Part shown: piece after piece, positions 53,418 to 62,543 of the stretch | Position numbering within the stretch: position 1 is the stretch's first letter | How the letters are laid out: every line of letters starts with the position of its first letter | Assembly (NCBI GenBank): GCA_029243485.1 | Contig: JAQWRY010000086.1 | Span: forward strand, 682,001 to 746,000 | DNA: 64,000 nt | DNA from: Candidatus Binatia bacterium | GTDB taxonomy: Bacteria; Desulfobacterota; Binatia; UBA12015 | Direction: 5' to 3' | Translations under genes and position numbers: made by a program | The notes under the pieces: generated by a model | The model's input: only the letters and a program-made list of their open reading frames with translations | Databases searched by the model: none | What the model was told of the DNA's origin: nothing

Positions 53418-55493
53418 ATGGGGCGTAAGCGCTATCTCAACAAGCAGCCGCTCGAAACGGCCCGGTCGGCGCTCCTCGCGGCGACGCGGCGGCTCACCAC
53501 GAGTGAAGTGGTGCCCGTCGACAACGCACTCGGCCGGATTACGGCGGAGGCGATCTTCGCGAAGAGCAGCGTGCCGCACTACCATGGCGCCGCGATGGAC
53601 GGGATCGCGCTTCGGGCCGAGGATACGTTCGGTGCGAGCGAAGGGCGGCCCATCACGTTCGAGCACGGCACGCCGGAATCGGCTGAGCGGCCGTTCACGT
53701 ACGTTGATACGGGCAACGCGCTCCCGCCATGGGCGAACGCGGTCGTGATGATCGAGCGTGTTTTTTCGGGCGACGCGCCCGAGGGAAGCGCCGCGCCCAT
53801 GGGCAGCGCTCCGGCCGTGAGCGCGGACGATGGATGCTGCGACACCGAGACTCCCGAAGAACACGCCGGACACAGCCACGGCGATGCCGCGTTCGCTTCG
53901 GAGCCGGTGGATGGGACGAGCGCGCAGACGATTCATCTGCGCGGCGCTTCGGGGCCCTGGCAGCACGTGCGTCTCGTGGGCGAGGACGTCGTGGCCAGCG
54001 AGCCTCTCCTGCCGCGAGGGCACCGCGTGCGGCCGTACGACATCGGCGCTCTTCTTGCGGCGGGCGTGCACGAGGCCGCGGTTCGTCCGCGGCCGGTCGT
54101 TGCGATTCTGCCTACTGGCGATGAGCTGATTCAGCCTGGGGACGAGCTCCAGGCGGGTCGGGTGATCGAGTTCAACTCGCGGATGATCGCCGCCTTCGTC
54201 CGGGAATGGGGCGGCGAGCCTCTGCGCCTGGACCCGGTACGAGACGATCTCGACGAGATCCGGGCTCGGATCGGCGCCGGCCTCGCTGAAGCGGATGTGC
54301 TCTGCATCATTGCGGGCTCGTCGGCGGGCCAACACGATTTCACCGTCGAGGCGTTGTCCGGGTTCGGAGAGATCCTGGCCCACGGGATCGACGTGATGCC
54401 CGGCAAGCCCGCGAGCATCATGGCCGCGAAGGACTCACCGCGTGCGAGCGTCGCGATCGGCGTTCCCGGGTACCCGGTGTCGGCGGCCGTCATCTGCCGC
54501 GAACTGCTCGAGCCGCTGCTCTCCCACCTCGTCGGTACCGGGGTTCCCGATCGGCCCACTGTGAGGGCGATCGTTCCGCGGAAGTTGCCGTCCCGGCTCG
54601 GTCAGGAAGAGTTCGTGCGGGTGACGGTCGGCAAGGTCGCCGACCGTTTGATCGTGAGCCCGCTCGCGCGCGGCGCCGGTGCGATCACGACGATGGTGAA
54701 GGCGGACGGATTCGTGCGCGTTCCGCCGCTCGTGGAAGGTCTCAACGCGGGCGAGGACGTCGACGTCGAGCTTCTGCGTCCCTTGCAAGACGTTCTGGGC
54801 ACGATCGTCGTGACCGGCAGCCACGATCTCACGCTTGGTGTGCTCGAGGACGTGCTGAAGTCGGAGCATCCCAACTACAAGCTCGCGACCAGTTCGGTCG
54901 GGAGCCTCTCAGGCTTGCTCACGCTCGGCCGCGGAGAGGCGCACCTCGCGGCAACGCATCTGCTCGATCCGGACACCGGCGTCTACAACCTGCCCGACAT
55001 CGAACGGCTTCTCGAAGACGTACCCGTCGTGACGGTGAACCTGGTCGTACGAGAGCAGGGGCTCATCGTTCCGCCCGGCAATCCGCTGGGGCTCGAGAAG
55101 ATCTCGGATCTCGCGCGGGAACGTGTGCGCTTCGTGAACCGGCAGTCCGGCGCGGGCACTCGCGTACTGCTCGACTATCTTCTCGAGCGGGACGACATCG
55201 ACCCCGACGCGATCGTCGGGTACGAGCGCGAGGAGTTCACGCACATGTCGGTGGCGGTCGCGGTTCGCAGCGGCCTCGTCGACGTGGGGCTCGGAGTGCA
55301 GTCGGCGGCGGTCGCTCTCGGCCTGGACTTCGTTCCGGTCGAGCGGGAGGACTACGATCTCGTTCTGCGCGCCGACTTCGCGGAGAGCGCCGCCGGCAAG
55401 GCTCTTCTGAGCGTGATCGGCGGAGCGGCCTTCCGGGCCGCAGTGGAGAAGCTCTCGGGCTACGACACCTCGCGAACCGGCCAACAAAAGTAG
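53418..55493 (+). CDS. MoeA fused to a periplasmic-binding-protein-like domain
   Basis: A 691-residue fusion. Residues 1-440 form a MoeA-type module (PHYHGAAMDGIALRAEDTFG, RPVVAILPTGDELIQPGDEL, GYPVSAAVICRELLEPL). From about 455 a substrate-binding-like domain follows (GSHDLTLGVLEDVLKSEHPN, VRFVNRQSGAGTRVLLDYLL, HMSVAVAVRSGLVDVGLGVQ), of the type found in MoeA-PBP and LysR-like molybdate sensors. A Cys/His-rich insertion DDGCCDTETPEEHAGHSHGD sits near residues 137-156 and may bind metal. The ATG follows GAAGGAGG. Likely role: Mo or W loading or sensing; which metal is unknown. Confidence 0.9.
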   Translation: MGRKRYLNKQPLETARSALLAATRRLTTSEVVPVDNALGRITAEAIFAKSSVPHYHGAAMDGIALRAEDTFGASEGRPITFEHGTPESAERPFTYVDTGNALPPWANAVVMIERVFSGDAPEGSAAPMGSAPAVSADDGCCDTETPEEHAGHSHGDAAFASEPVDGTSAQTIHLRGASGPWQHVRLVGEDVVASEPLLPRGHRVRPYDIGALLAAGVHEAAVRPRPVVAILPTGDELIQPGDELQAGRVIEFNSRMIAAFVREWGGEPLRLDPVRDDLDEIRARIGAGLAEADVLCIIAGSSAGQHDFTVEALSGFGEILAHGIDVMPGKPASIMAAKDSPRASVAIGVPGYPVSAAVICRELLEPLLSHLVGTGVPDRPTVRAIVPRKLPSRLGQEEFVRVTVGKVADRLIVSPLARGAGAITTMVKADGFVRVPPLVEGLNAGEDVDVELLRPLQDVLGTIVVTGSHDLTLGVLEDVLKSEHPNYKLATSSVGSLSGLLTLGRGEAHLAATHLLDPDTGVYNLPDIERLLEDVPVVTVNLVVREQGLIVPPGNPLGLEKISDLARERVRFVNRQSGAGTRVLLDYLLERDDIDPDAIVGYEREEFTHMSVAVAVRSGLVDVGLGVQSAAVALGLDFVPVEREDYDLVLRADFAESAAGKALLSVIGGAAFRAAVEKLSGYDTSRTGQQK

Positions 55494-55557
55494 ATTTTCT
55501 CCCGGCTCCGAAAGTTCTCGCCAACGCACTCACTCCAAAAGCCGGAGGGCAGGAAGG

Positions 55558-56208
55558 ATGGAGACGCACGGCTTCTTCTCGATCTTTGCCGTCGACATTC
55601 CGATTCCGGCGAAGAGCCACTCGATCAAGCGGGACCAGAACAACGGCTACGTTGCGCACCTCGCGAAGCTGACGGCGCGCCCGGCCTCGAAGACGGTGCC
55701 CGTTGCGCTTCCCGCCGCCCGCGGGACGGCGGACCCGACGATCACTGGGGCGACGCTTCGCTTTTGCAGGCTCGCGGACGGTTCTTCCTGGTCGAGCGTC
55801 TCGCTTCCTGCAGCGAACTGGCGTGGCCTGGGCTTCCCCGCCGGGAGCAAGGGCTACCGGTACAGGGGCGATGGAACCCTCGCCGACCCGTGCCGGTCGG
55901 TGACCCTGCGGGGCCGGGTCATCAAAGTGACCTGCAAGGGGGCGGGCGCCTCCGATGCGCCGGCGCCCTAAAGCCTTCCGGTCAGCTCGGCCGGCGCCGG
56001 GTTCGAACTGGTCGTCGGTACCGATCGATACTGCGCCGAGTCGTCGGCGAATACGGCCGCGCTCATCAAGAAGAACAGCGCCGTGACGGGACTCTTCAAA
56101 GCGACTCGGGCGAACGCGCCAGCGAGTTGCCCGAGACGCCCGCCCCGCCCCCTTCCCCGACGCCGCCCTACGGTTCGACGTCGAAGGCGTTCGTCGCGGG
56201 GCGGGTGA
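55558..56208 (+). pseudogene. Secreted-repeat protein interrupted by an in-frame TAA
   Basis: The first 137 codons (from ATG 55558) contain AVDIPIPAKSHSIKRDQNN, then ATLRFCRLADGSSWSSVSLP and GFPAGSKGYRYRGDGTLADP. After TAA 55969, the same frame continues with family-like GAGFELVVGTDRYCAESSAN and TGLFKATRANAPASCP. The motif resembles a beta-domain repeat common in secreted proteins of deltaproteobacteria. The clean continuation past the stop suggests a recent nonsense mutation or a sequencing error. No signal peptide is seen, so the 5' end may be missing too. Confidence 0.62.
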
Positions 56209-56244
56209 CGTTGTTGCGCTGATCCGAGCGCGATAGGGAGAGCA

Positions 56245-58131
56245 GTGGCACCCGGACGGCCGGTGCCGTACCAGCTCTCCTTGGACGAAACGACGCAGAC
56301 ACGTGCCGCGCGGGCGATCGCGCTGCTCGTCATCGGAATCGGAGTTCTCGTGGCCTGCTCCGGCCTCGAGCGGCTGAATACGTGGTATCTGGCGAGCGAT
56401 CAGTACGCGTTCCTTACGCTCGCCGAAGACCTTCGCGACGGTCGTCTCACCCGCACGGATCCCCTGTACGACTTCATGCCGGAGTGGAAGAAGGGCTCGT
56501 TCGACGCCCTCTCGCAGACCTACCATTTCCGCCAAGGGACTCTGCACTCGCGATACCCTCCCGGCTTCTCGGCGATGCTGGCTGTCGCGGGAGCAGCGTT
56601 CGGAGAACGGGGGCAGCATGGGCTCAATCCCCTGCTCTATTTGATCGTCTTCGCGGTCCTGGCGCGGCTCAGCTACGTCGTGCTGAAGGAGGTGGACGTC
56701 GTCGTGGCGTACGGCGCGTCGGCGGCAGTGGTCTGGCTTCTTCTCCTCCTCCCGACCGACGTTCATCTGTGGGGCATTACCGTTGCGCGCGATCTGCCGG
56801 CGCATCTGTTCGGGCTCCTCGCGCTTTGGGCAGCCGTGGGTAGGCGCTTCGGGCTTGCGGGATTCGCGCTCGGTGTGTCGTGCATCGTGCGCCCGGACTC
56901 GGCGCTGTATGTCGTTTCCCTGGGTGCGGTCGCACTCGTGCGCGGCGGTGTCTTGGCCGCCGCGGCGTGGGGCGCCGTCGGATTTGTTCTCGGGTCGTGG
57001 CCGTTGTTCGCCTACAACTGGGCGGTGTTGGGCCATCCGTTCTCGTTCACCCAGGGGTCGGAGTTCACGTGGTTCTTCGCCGCGTTGTCTCCGTTCGCAT
57101 CCGTCGCGCATGCGGCGAACTTCGTCGTGCCCGCCGGGGGCGGGTTTCGAGCGGTGCACTTCTCGCGGACGATGGCCGGCAACCTCGAGCTGCTCGCGGG
57201 CTCGTTCGGGTGGTTCGCGTTGCCTGCGCTCGTGGCGGTGGGCTGGGGTCTCGTCCGCGCCCGAGTGCTGGTCGCGGCTTTTGTGCCGTACGCGATCGTC
57301 GCGACGATCTTCTACGGATTCTGGGGTCATCCGGATCCGCGCTACCTCGCGGGCGTCTCGCTCTGCTTGATGTCCCTCGTCGTCGCCGGGGTGGTCGTAG
57401 CGTGTCGCCGGGCGGCGGATCCGGCCTCGTCGACGCTGTGGCGAGTCGGGGCTCTCCTGGTTCTCGCTGCAGTCGTCCTGCGGACGTCCTTCGACGTGAC
57501 GCTTCTGGACCTCCCGATGCCCACGCGGAGCGTGGTCGCGCTCTCGATTCTGACGGGCCTGTGCGCGTTGTTGGCGCTTCGGAACTCGCTGACGGACCGC
57601 CTTCGGCTCCTCGCTCCCATGGGAGTGCCGGTGCTGCTGATGGTTCTGGCGCTCGTTGAGGTCTTGGGGGGGACGGGAAGGCGGGACCCGTATTCGCGCG
57701 AGCAGGTCGCGCGAGCGAAGGGTGCCGTCGAAGCAGTCATGCCGGCAGGTTCGATCGTGATCACATCGCCGGCGCTCGGGCGCCCGGCCGAGAACATCAC
57801 GCACTACACGGGCGTCCGAGCGGTCTACGCGACCGAGCTCGCGATGTTCGGGGTGCACCCAGGGCACGCCCCGTTGTTCCACAAGCTTCGTGGGCGGCGG
57901 GTGTTCTTCCTCCTGCCACCGCGAGTCACGAGCGCGGTGGCCGCAATGCCGCCGACCCTCCGCACGAAGGTCGTCCGCCGGATCCCCCCGAACGCCGGCC
58001 TCGACTGGTTTCTCAATCCGAGGAAGGCGCGCGGTGGCGCGGTCCTCCATGAGGTGGAGTTCGCCGACTCGTTCCTGCCGTTCGTCGAGGCGTACCGAAG
58101 TCGGGAAGACGCGTCTCCGCCGCAGGAGTGA
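56245..58131 (+). CDS. GT39/ArnT-like membrane glycosyltransferase-type protein
   Basis: A 628-residue membrane protein with around 11 hydrophobic helices. Features shared with GT39-type polyprenyl-phosphate-sugar transferases: the first-loop D with SDQYAFLTLAEDL, and RYPPGFSAMLAVAGAAFG in the next helix. The C-terminal ~110 residues form a soluble domain (GSIVITSPALGRP, HYTGVRAVYA). The substrate is not clear. It converges on the alkaline-phosphatase-superfamily gene with a 6-bp gap. Confidence 0.72.
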   Translation: MAPGRPVPYQLSLDETTQTRAARAIALLVIGIGVLVACSGLERLNTWYLASDQYAFLTLAEDLRDGRLTRTDPLYDFMPEWKKGSFDALSQTYHFRQGTLHSRYPPGFSAMLAVAGAAFGERGQHGLNPLLYLIVFAVLARLSYVVLKEVDVVVAYGASAAVVWLLLLLPTDVHLWGITVARDLPAHLFGLLALWAAVGRRFGLAGFALGVSCIVRPDSALYVVSLGAVALVRGGVLAAAAWGAVGFVLGSWPLFAYNWAVLGHPFSFTQGSEFTWFFAALSPFASVAHAANFVVPAGGGFRAVHFSRTMAGNLELLAGSFGWFALPALVAVGWGLVRARVLVAAFVPYAIVATIFYGFWGHPDPRYLAGVSLCLMSLVVAGVVVACRRAADPASSTLWRVGALLVLAAVVLRTSFDVTLLDLPMPTRSVVALSILTGLCALLALRNSLTDRLRLLAPMGVPVLLMVLALVEVLGGTGRRDPYSREQVARAKGAVEAVMPAGSIVITSPALGRPAENITHYTGVRAVYATELAMFGVHPGHAPLFHKLRGRRVFFLLPPRVTSAVAAMPPTLRTKVVRRIPPNAGLDWFLNPRKARGGAVLHEVEFADSFLPFVEAYRSREDASPPQE

Positions 58132-58137
58132 GTCGGC

Positions 58138-59616
58138 TCAGTCCTCGACGTAGCCGAGAGCGCGCAGACTTTCGCGCAGCTTGCCTTTGGCCTCGAGCAT
58201 CGGGTCGGGCGAGGTCGCCGCGACCAGAGACGACGGCCCGGCGGCGAGGAGTCGGTCACGCACGGTGATTGCGCTCGCGCCGCCGCTCGCCAGAAGGTTT
58301 CGGTTCTCGCCTGGGTCGACCGAGACGTCGAAGAGGAAGTCGCCGTCCGGGGCTGGCAGGAGATACTTCTTCTTGCTGGTGTTGCGGTGTTGGTAGAGCA
58401 CGAAGCGCCCGTCGCGGTAGACGCGGGTCCCGCCGGGGCCTTCGGTGTACGCAACCTCGCGGTTCGGGCTCGCGGCAAACAAGTCCGCGACCTGCGGGAG
58501 CGCCGGCCCGTCACCTGCCTTGGCGCCGAAGTGCGTGAGTAGGGTGTGGTAGATGTCGGTCGTCGTCACCGGGAACGCCGCGCGTTCCGGCTCGTGCGTG
58601 CCGGGAGGGAAGAGGACGATCAGCGGGATGTGCTGCTCTTCGGATCGCGAGAGATAGCCGTGCCCCCAGAATCCGCGCTCGAAGAGGCCCTCGCCGTGAT
58701 CCGAAGTCAGGATGACGATGGTGTCGTCGCGGAGTCCGGTGCGGTCGAGCTCGGCGAACAACTCGCCCATCGCGCGGTCGAACCGGCGGATCTGGCCGTC
58801 GTAGTGCGCGACGAGCTCGTCCACGTCCTCCTCGCCGAACCAATCCTCGAGGTCTTCGGTGCGCCACTTGAGCCACTTCCCGTCCGGCTTGAGGGCGGCG
58901 CCTTGCTTGACGCGATCCTTACGGTCGTAGTCGGGGTCGCCGAACTTCGCGAGGTCGCGGGGCTTCGCACGATAGGCCATGTGCGTGTCCATGTAGTGCA
59001 GGTACAGGAGCCAGGGCTGGCGCTTGGGTGCGCTGAGTTCGCGTAGGAAGTCCGTCGCGATGGCGTTGACCTCGCCTGCGGGGACGTACGGTGGCCGTCT
59101 CCGTTGTCGCAAGCGCTTCCAGTCGTCCCAGCTGAAGAACCGGCGGAACCCCTGGTCGAAGCCGGTCCGTTTGCTGACGTAGGGACTCGCCGAAACGCCG
59201 TAGCTGCGCACACCGACCTGATCGAGCCGTTCGGCCAGCGTGGTCGCCCGATCGACGAGGCCGCCCTTCCAGCGAAAGCCATTCTTGCCGGTCGGCTGCG
59301 TGAAAAGCCGTTTGGAGACGAGGGTGGAATACGGGAGTCCCGTGAACAGGTTCGAGATGCTCGGCCACGTGAAGCTGTAATGGGAGAAGGCGTTCTCGTA
59401 GACGATGCTCGAGTCGCCGAGGCTCGCGAGGAACGGCGTGGTCGGTTTCCCGTAGCCGTACGCTTGGAGGTTCTCAGCCCGTAGCGAGTCGCTGACGACG
59501 ATCACGACGTTCATCGGCCCGCTGGGTGTCGTGGGCCGAATCGCGATCATGACGGCTCCCAGGACGGCGAGAAGTACGCCGATCCGTAGGGACAGATTCG
59601 CCAGACCGGACGCCAT
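58138..59616 (-). CDS. Alkaline-phosphatase-superfamily enzyme (sulfatase-like)
   Basis: A 492-residue enzyme from ATG 59616; a TTG at 59652 is an alternative. The N-terminal helix (NLSLRIGVLLAVLGAVMIAI) anchors the catalytic domain in the periplasm. The metal and nucleophile regions are VVIVVSDSLRAENLQAYGYG and YSFTWPSISNLFTG, with Thr rather than Cys or Ser at the usual nucleophile position. DTIVILTSDHGEGLFERGFW with HGY gives the second metal site, and RALGYVED is a common sulfatase ending. A Thr nucleophile favours a phosphotransferase, phosphodiesterase or phosphatase over a formylglycine sulfatase. Confidence 0.85.
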   Translation of the reverse strand: MASGLANLSLRIGVLLAVLGAVMIAIRPTTPSGPMNVVIVVSDSLRAENLQAYGYGKPTTPFLASLGDSSIVYENAFSHYSFTWPSISNLFTGLPYSTLVSKRLFTQPTGKNGFRWKGGLVDRATTLAERLDQVGVRSYGVSASPYVSKRTGFDQGFRRFFSWDDWKRLRQRRRPPYVPAGEVNAIATDFLRELSAPKRQPWLLYLHYMDTHMAYRAKPRDLAKFGDPDYDRKDRVKQGAALKPDGKWLKWRTEDLEDWFGEEDVDELVAHYDGQIRRFDRAMGELFAELDRTGLRDDTIVILTSDHGEGLFERGFWGHGYLSRSEEQHIPLIVLFPPGTHEPERAAFPVTTTDIYHTLLTHFGAKAGDGPALPQVADLFAASPNREVAYTEGPGGTRVYRDGRFVLYQHRNTSKKKYLLPAPDGDFLFDVSVDPGENRNLLASGGASAITVRDRLLAAGPSSLVAATSPDPMLEAKGKLRESLRALGYVED

Positions 59617-59667
59617 CGCCTGTCTGAACCATGGGGGTCGGCCCGGGTGCAACCTGCGCGGCGGGGT

Positions 59668-61938
59668 TCAGGCCTGACCTTCGTTGTACGACAGCAGTGC
59701 AGGCAGCACGACGAGGGCGGCGAGCAGGGCGGTGGCGATGACGACAGCCGAGACGAGCCCGAAACTCGCGATGCTCTTCCAGGGGGAGAGGAGCAGGAGC
59801 AAGAATCCGATGGCGAGAGCGACCGAGGTTCCGATGATCGCGCGCCCGGTTTCCGCGAGGGCGAGGCGCCCGGCTTCGGCACTCGACCGGCCGGCAGCCC
59901 TCCCACGGCGAAACGCGCCCAGGAAGTGAATCGCATCGTCGACGGCGATCCCGAGAACTACGGCCGCGACCATCGCGCTTCCCACGTCGAGGGGCACGCC
60001 GAGCGCCCCCATCGTCCCGAGGGTCACGAGGATCGGGAGGAGTGTGGGGACCATGGCGAGCGCACCGTCGCGGATCGACCGCAGGAAGCCCGAGACGACG
60101 GCGAAGATGATCAAGGCGGCGAGGCCGAAGCTCCGAAGCTGGGTCGTTCGGATTTCGTCGATCATGACCTGCACGACGGCGAGCGGTCCCGTGATGGTCA
60201 TCGACCATCCCGCCGGAAGCTCTTGCGCAACGCGGGTCCGCACGTCTGCGAGAACGGCACGGAGGCGATCCTGCGGAAGCTTTGCGGCTTCGATGCTGAT
60301 CCGCAGATCGCCCGTATCCGGGCTTCGGAGGAGATCGATCACCCCGCGGTCTGCGTTGCGCAGAAGACGCCGCAGCGACGCCACGTGTTGCGCCGCGTCG
60401 CCTGCCGAGAGGTCCAGTTCCTCGCGATGTGCGATGCGATTCAAGCGGCGCATCGGGTCGAGGAGGGATCGGGATCGTCCGAGGCCGTCGAGTCCGTCGA
60501 GCGAGGTCTTGATCCGCGAGGTCGCGCGAAGCCCGGGCAGCAGGGTGTCGCTCTGGCCCGTTGGCGGCTCGATGGCGATCTCAAGGGTGTCGGGCTGGCG
60601 CAGTACGCGGGCCACGGTCTCGGACCAGCGGACGACCTGACTGTCCTCGCCGTAGAGGTCTTCGAAACTTGCGTCCACGTGGAGCGAACGGAGCCCGAGG
60701 AGGGACAGCAAGGCTGCCCCCGCCGCCACGGTCAGGATAGCGGCGGGGCGCTCATGGGAGAAGCGGGCGAGCGCATCGAGGCTCTTGTGCCATTTGCCGG
60801 CGAGCTCCGGAGCGACGAGCCACTCCCGTGGGACGCGCAGGACGAGCAAGGGGAGGAGCGTGAAGGTCAGGACGAGTGCTGCGATCACCCCGAAACTCGC
60901 TAGGATCCCGAAGCGGGCGATGCTCTCGAGCGGGCTCGTCGCGAGAGAGGCAAAGCCGGCCGCCGTCGTGACCGTCGTCATGATGCAGGGGGGACCGACG
61001 TCCCGGCTGGCGGCGAGGATCGCGTCGGGAACCGGTCGTTCGTCGTAGGCGAGGATTCTCGCGACGAGATGGATCGCGTCGCAGACGCCCACGACGAGAA
61101 GGAGTGGCGCAAGCGCCTGCGTCAGGCTGTTCTGCGGCCAACCGAGCCATCCCATCAGGCCGAAGGTCCACGCGACCGCGATCCCGGTTGCGATGAGTGA
61201 GGCGGCGACGGCCGCGACGGAGCGAAACGCGAAGTACAAGACGAGGCCGACCAGCGCGACCATGAAGGGAACGATGCGCGCCATGTTCCGCTCGAGTTCG
61301 TCGCCGGCGACGACGAACTCTACGGGGCCTCCGACGAGATGAAAGACGAAGCCCGCGTCCTCGTGCGGCGCGAGCGCCCCTTTGAGTGCCGCGAGCGCGC
61401 TCCGATTGCTCGCGCTGTCGGAACTCTCCAGGTGCAGGAGGATTGCGCCTGAGCGTCCGTCTTCGGAGATCAATTGCCCGAGCCACAGCGGATCTTCGCG
61501 TGCGAGCCGCGTGAGGCGTTCCAGGTCGCGCGCCGGTTTGCCTTCAGGTGCGAGCCGGCGGGCCCGAGGCAGGCCGAGGATCTCGTTCACCACGAGCGGG
61601 CTCGTCGCCGGGCTGTCGACCCTCGTGATGCCGTCCGCGTTCGCGAGGGAGGAGGCGACGTCGTGGGCCATCGTGAGGGAGGCGATGTCGAGCGCCTGCT
61701 CGCACGGGGAGTCTTCGCACGTCCACACCGCGACGAGGGGGAGGCCGCCACCGAACCGTTCGACGAATCCGTCGAACTCGGCGACGGTCGGGTGGCCGTG
61801 TCCGAGGAAGGCGCGGTAGCCCACTTCGGTGGTCAGCCGTAATATGCCGGCAGTCAGTCCGAGCGTCGCGAGCAAGAGGAGGGAGGCCACGACGGCGGGG
61901 CGCCGCAAGGTCGCGGCGGCCAGGCGCGCGGCGATCAC
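59668..61938 (-). CDS. RND/MMPL-superfamily exporter
   Basis: A 756-residue polytopic protein: an N-terminal helix (AAATLRRPAVVASLLLLATL), a large periplasmic loop of about 190 residues, five clustered helices (FMVALVGLVLYFAFRSVAAV, LLLVVGVCDAIHLVARILAY with the conserved D), a second large loop, and a repeated helix bundle (VVLGIAVDDAIHFLGAFRRG). It is half the size of AcrB, as in MmpL/HpnN-type pumps. Probably moves lipids or hydrophobic molecules with proton force. Its GTG start overlaps the miaE stop (GTGA). Confidence 0.92.
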   Translation of the reverse strand: MIAARLAAATLRRPAVVASLLLLATLGLTAGILRLTTEVGYRAFLGHGHPTVAEFDGFVERFGGGLPLVAVWTCEDSPCEQALDIASLTMAHDVASSLANADGITRVDSPATSPLVVNEILGLPRARRLAPEGKPARDLERLTRLAREDPLWLGQLISEDGRSGAILLHLESSDSASNRSALAALKGALAPHEDAGFVFHLVGGPVEFVVAGDELERNMARIVPFMVALVGLVLYFAFRSVAAVAASLIATGIAVAWTFGLMGWLGWPQNSLTQALAPLLLVVGVCDAIHLVARILAYDERPVPDAILAASRDVGPPCIMTTVTTAAGFASLATSPLESIARFGILASFGVIAALVLTFTLLPLLVLRVPREWLVAPELAGKWHKSLDALARFSHERPAAILTVAAGAALLSLLGLRSLHVDASFEDLYGEDSQVVRWSETVARVLRQPDTLEIAIEPPTGQSDTLLPGLRATSRIKTSLDGLDGLGRSRSLLDPMRRLNRIAHREELDLSAGDAAQHVASLRRLLRNADRGVIDLLRSPDTGDLRISIEAAKLPQDRLRAVLADVRTRVAQELPAGWSMTITGPLAVVQVMIDEIRTTQLRSFGLAALIIFAVVSGFLRSIRDGALAMVPTLLPILVTLGTMGALGVPLDVGSAMVAAVVLGIAVDDAIHFLGAFRRGRAAGRSSAEAGRLALAETGRAIIGTSVALAIGFLLLLLSPWKSIASFGLVSAVVIATALLAALVVLPALLSYNEGQA

Positions 61939-62510
61939 GCGTGCATACGCGGCATCTCGGGGGACGCCGCGAGCACCTCCGCCTCGTATTCGGCCAGCTC
62001 GCGGAGTCGGCCCCGGATCTCGATGTCGGGCTCGATCACTCGCGCCAGGTCCACGTAGGTCTGGTGGTGACGCGCTTCGCTCGCGAGAAGACCGGTGTAC
62101 AGTTCCTTTAGGGCCGGCTCCTCGAGCGCGTCGGCCAGAAGCTTCATCCGCTCGCAGCTGCGCGCCTCGATCAGCGATAGGCAGAGGAGCACGTCCACCG
62201 CGCGTTCCGGCTCGTTCGGGCGGATCGCCTTCATCAGCTCACCGGCGTACGGACTCGGGAGCTGGCGATAGAACTTGATGCCGAGGCGGTCCAGGTGGCT
62301 GAGCACCAACTCGAAATGCTCGAGCTCTTCACGAGCGAGCTGGGAAAGTGGCTCGAGGAGCGCTCGACGCTCGGGGTAGCGGAAGAGCAAGCTCACCGCG
62401 GTCGAGGCCGCCTTCTTCTCGCAATGCGCGTGGTCGATCAGGACTTCGTCCAGACCGACCAGCGCACGCGAGATCCAACCGGGATCGGTTGGTTTTGCTA
62501 GATTGAGCAC
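61935..62510 (-). CDS. miaE: tRNA 2-methylthio-N6-isopentenyladenosine-37 hydroxylase MiaE
   Basis: A 191-residue diiron ferritin-like monooxygenase that hydroxylates the prenyl group of ms2i6A37 in tRNA. Helices with the E/ExxH iron ligands are visible: DHAHCEKKAASTAVSLLFRY (E-x-x-A-A), LAREELEHFELVL, LIEARSCERM and LLASEARHHQTYVDLA. Length is normal for the short MiaE form. It overlaps the RND exporter start by GTGA. It implies the host makes ms2i6A through MiaA/MiaB, which are not in the window. Confidence 0.94.
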   Translation of the reverse strand: MLNLAKPTDPGWISRALVGLDEVLIDHAHCEKKAASTAVSLLFRYPERRALLEPLSQLAREELEHFELVLSHLDRLGIKFYRQLPSPYAGELMKAIRPNEPERAVDVLLCLSLIEARSCERMKLLADALEEPALKELYTGLLASEARHHQTYVDLARVIEPDIEIRGRLRELAEYEAEVLAASPEMPRMHA

Positions 62511-62543
62511 AGGAGGGACGAGGTTCGTCCCGCTCCGTTTGTC

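Noticed and set aside
52101-54383. Long minus-strand frame of 760 codons
   Set aside because: Antisense of moeA and MoeA-PBP, with Arg/Asp/His-rich artefactual composition typical of GC-rich genomes.
55237-58050. Open frame of 937 codons on the minus strand
   Set aside because: It is the antisense of the MoeA-PBP end, the interrupted repeat gene and the GT39-like gene; its composition is Arg/Pro/His-rich low-complexity and matches no family.
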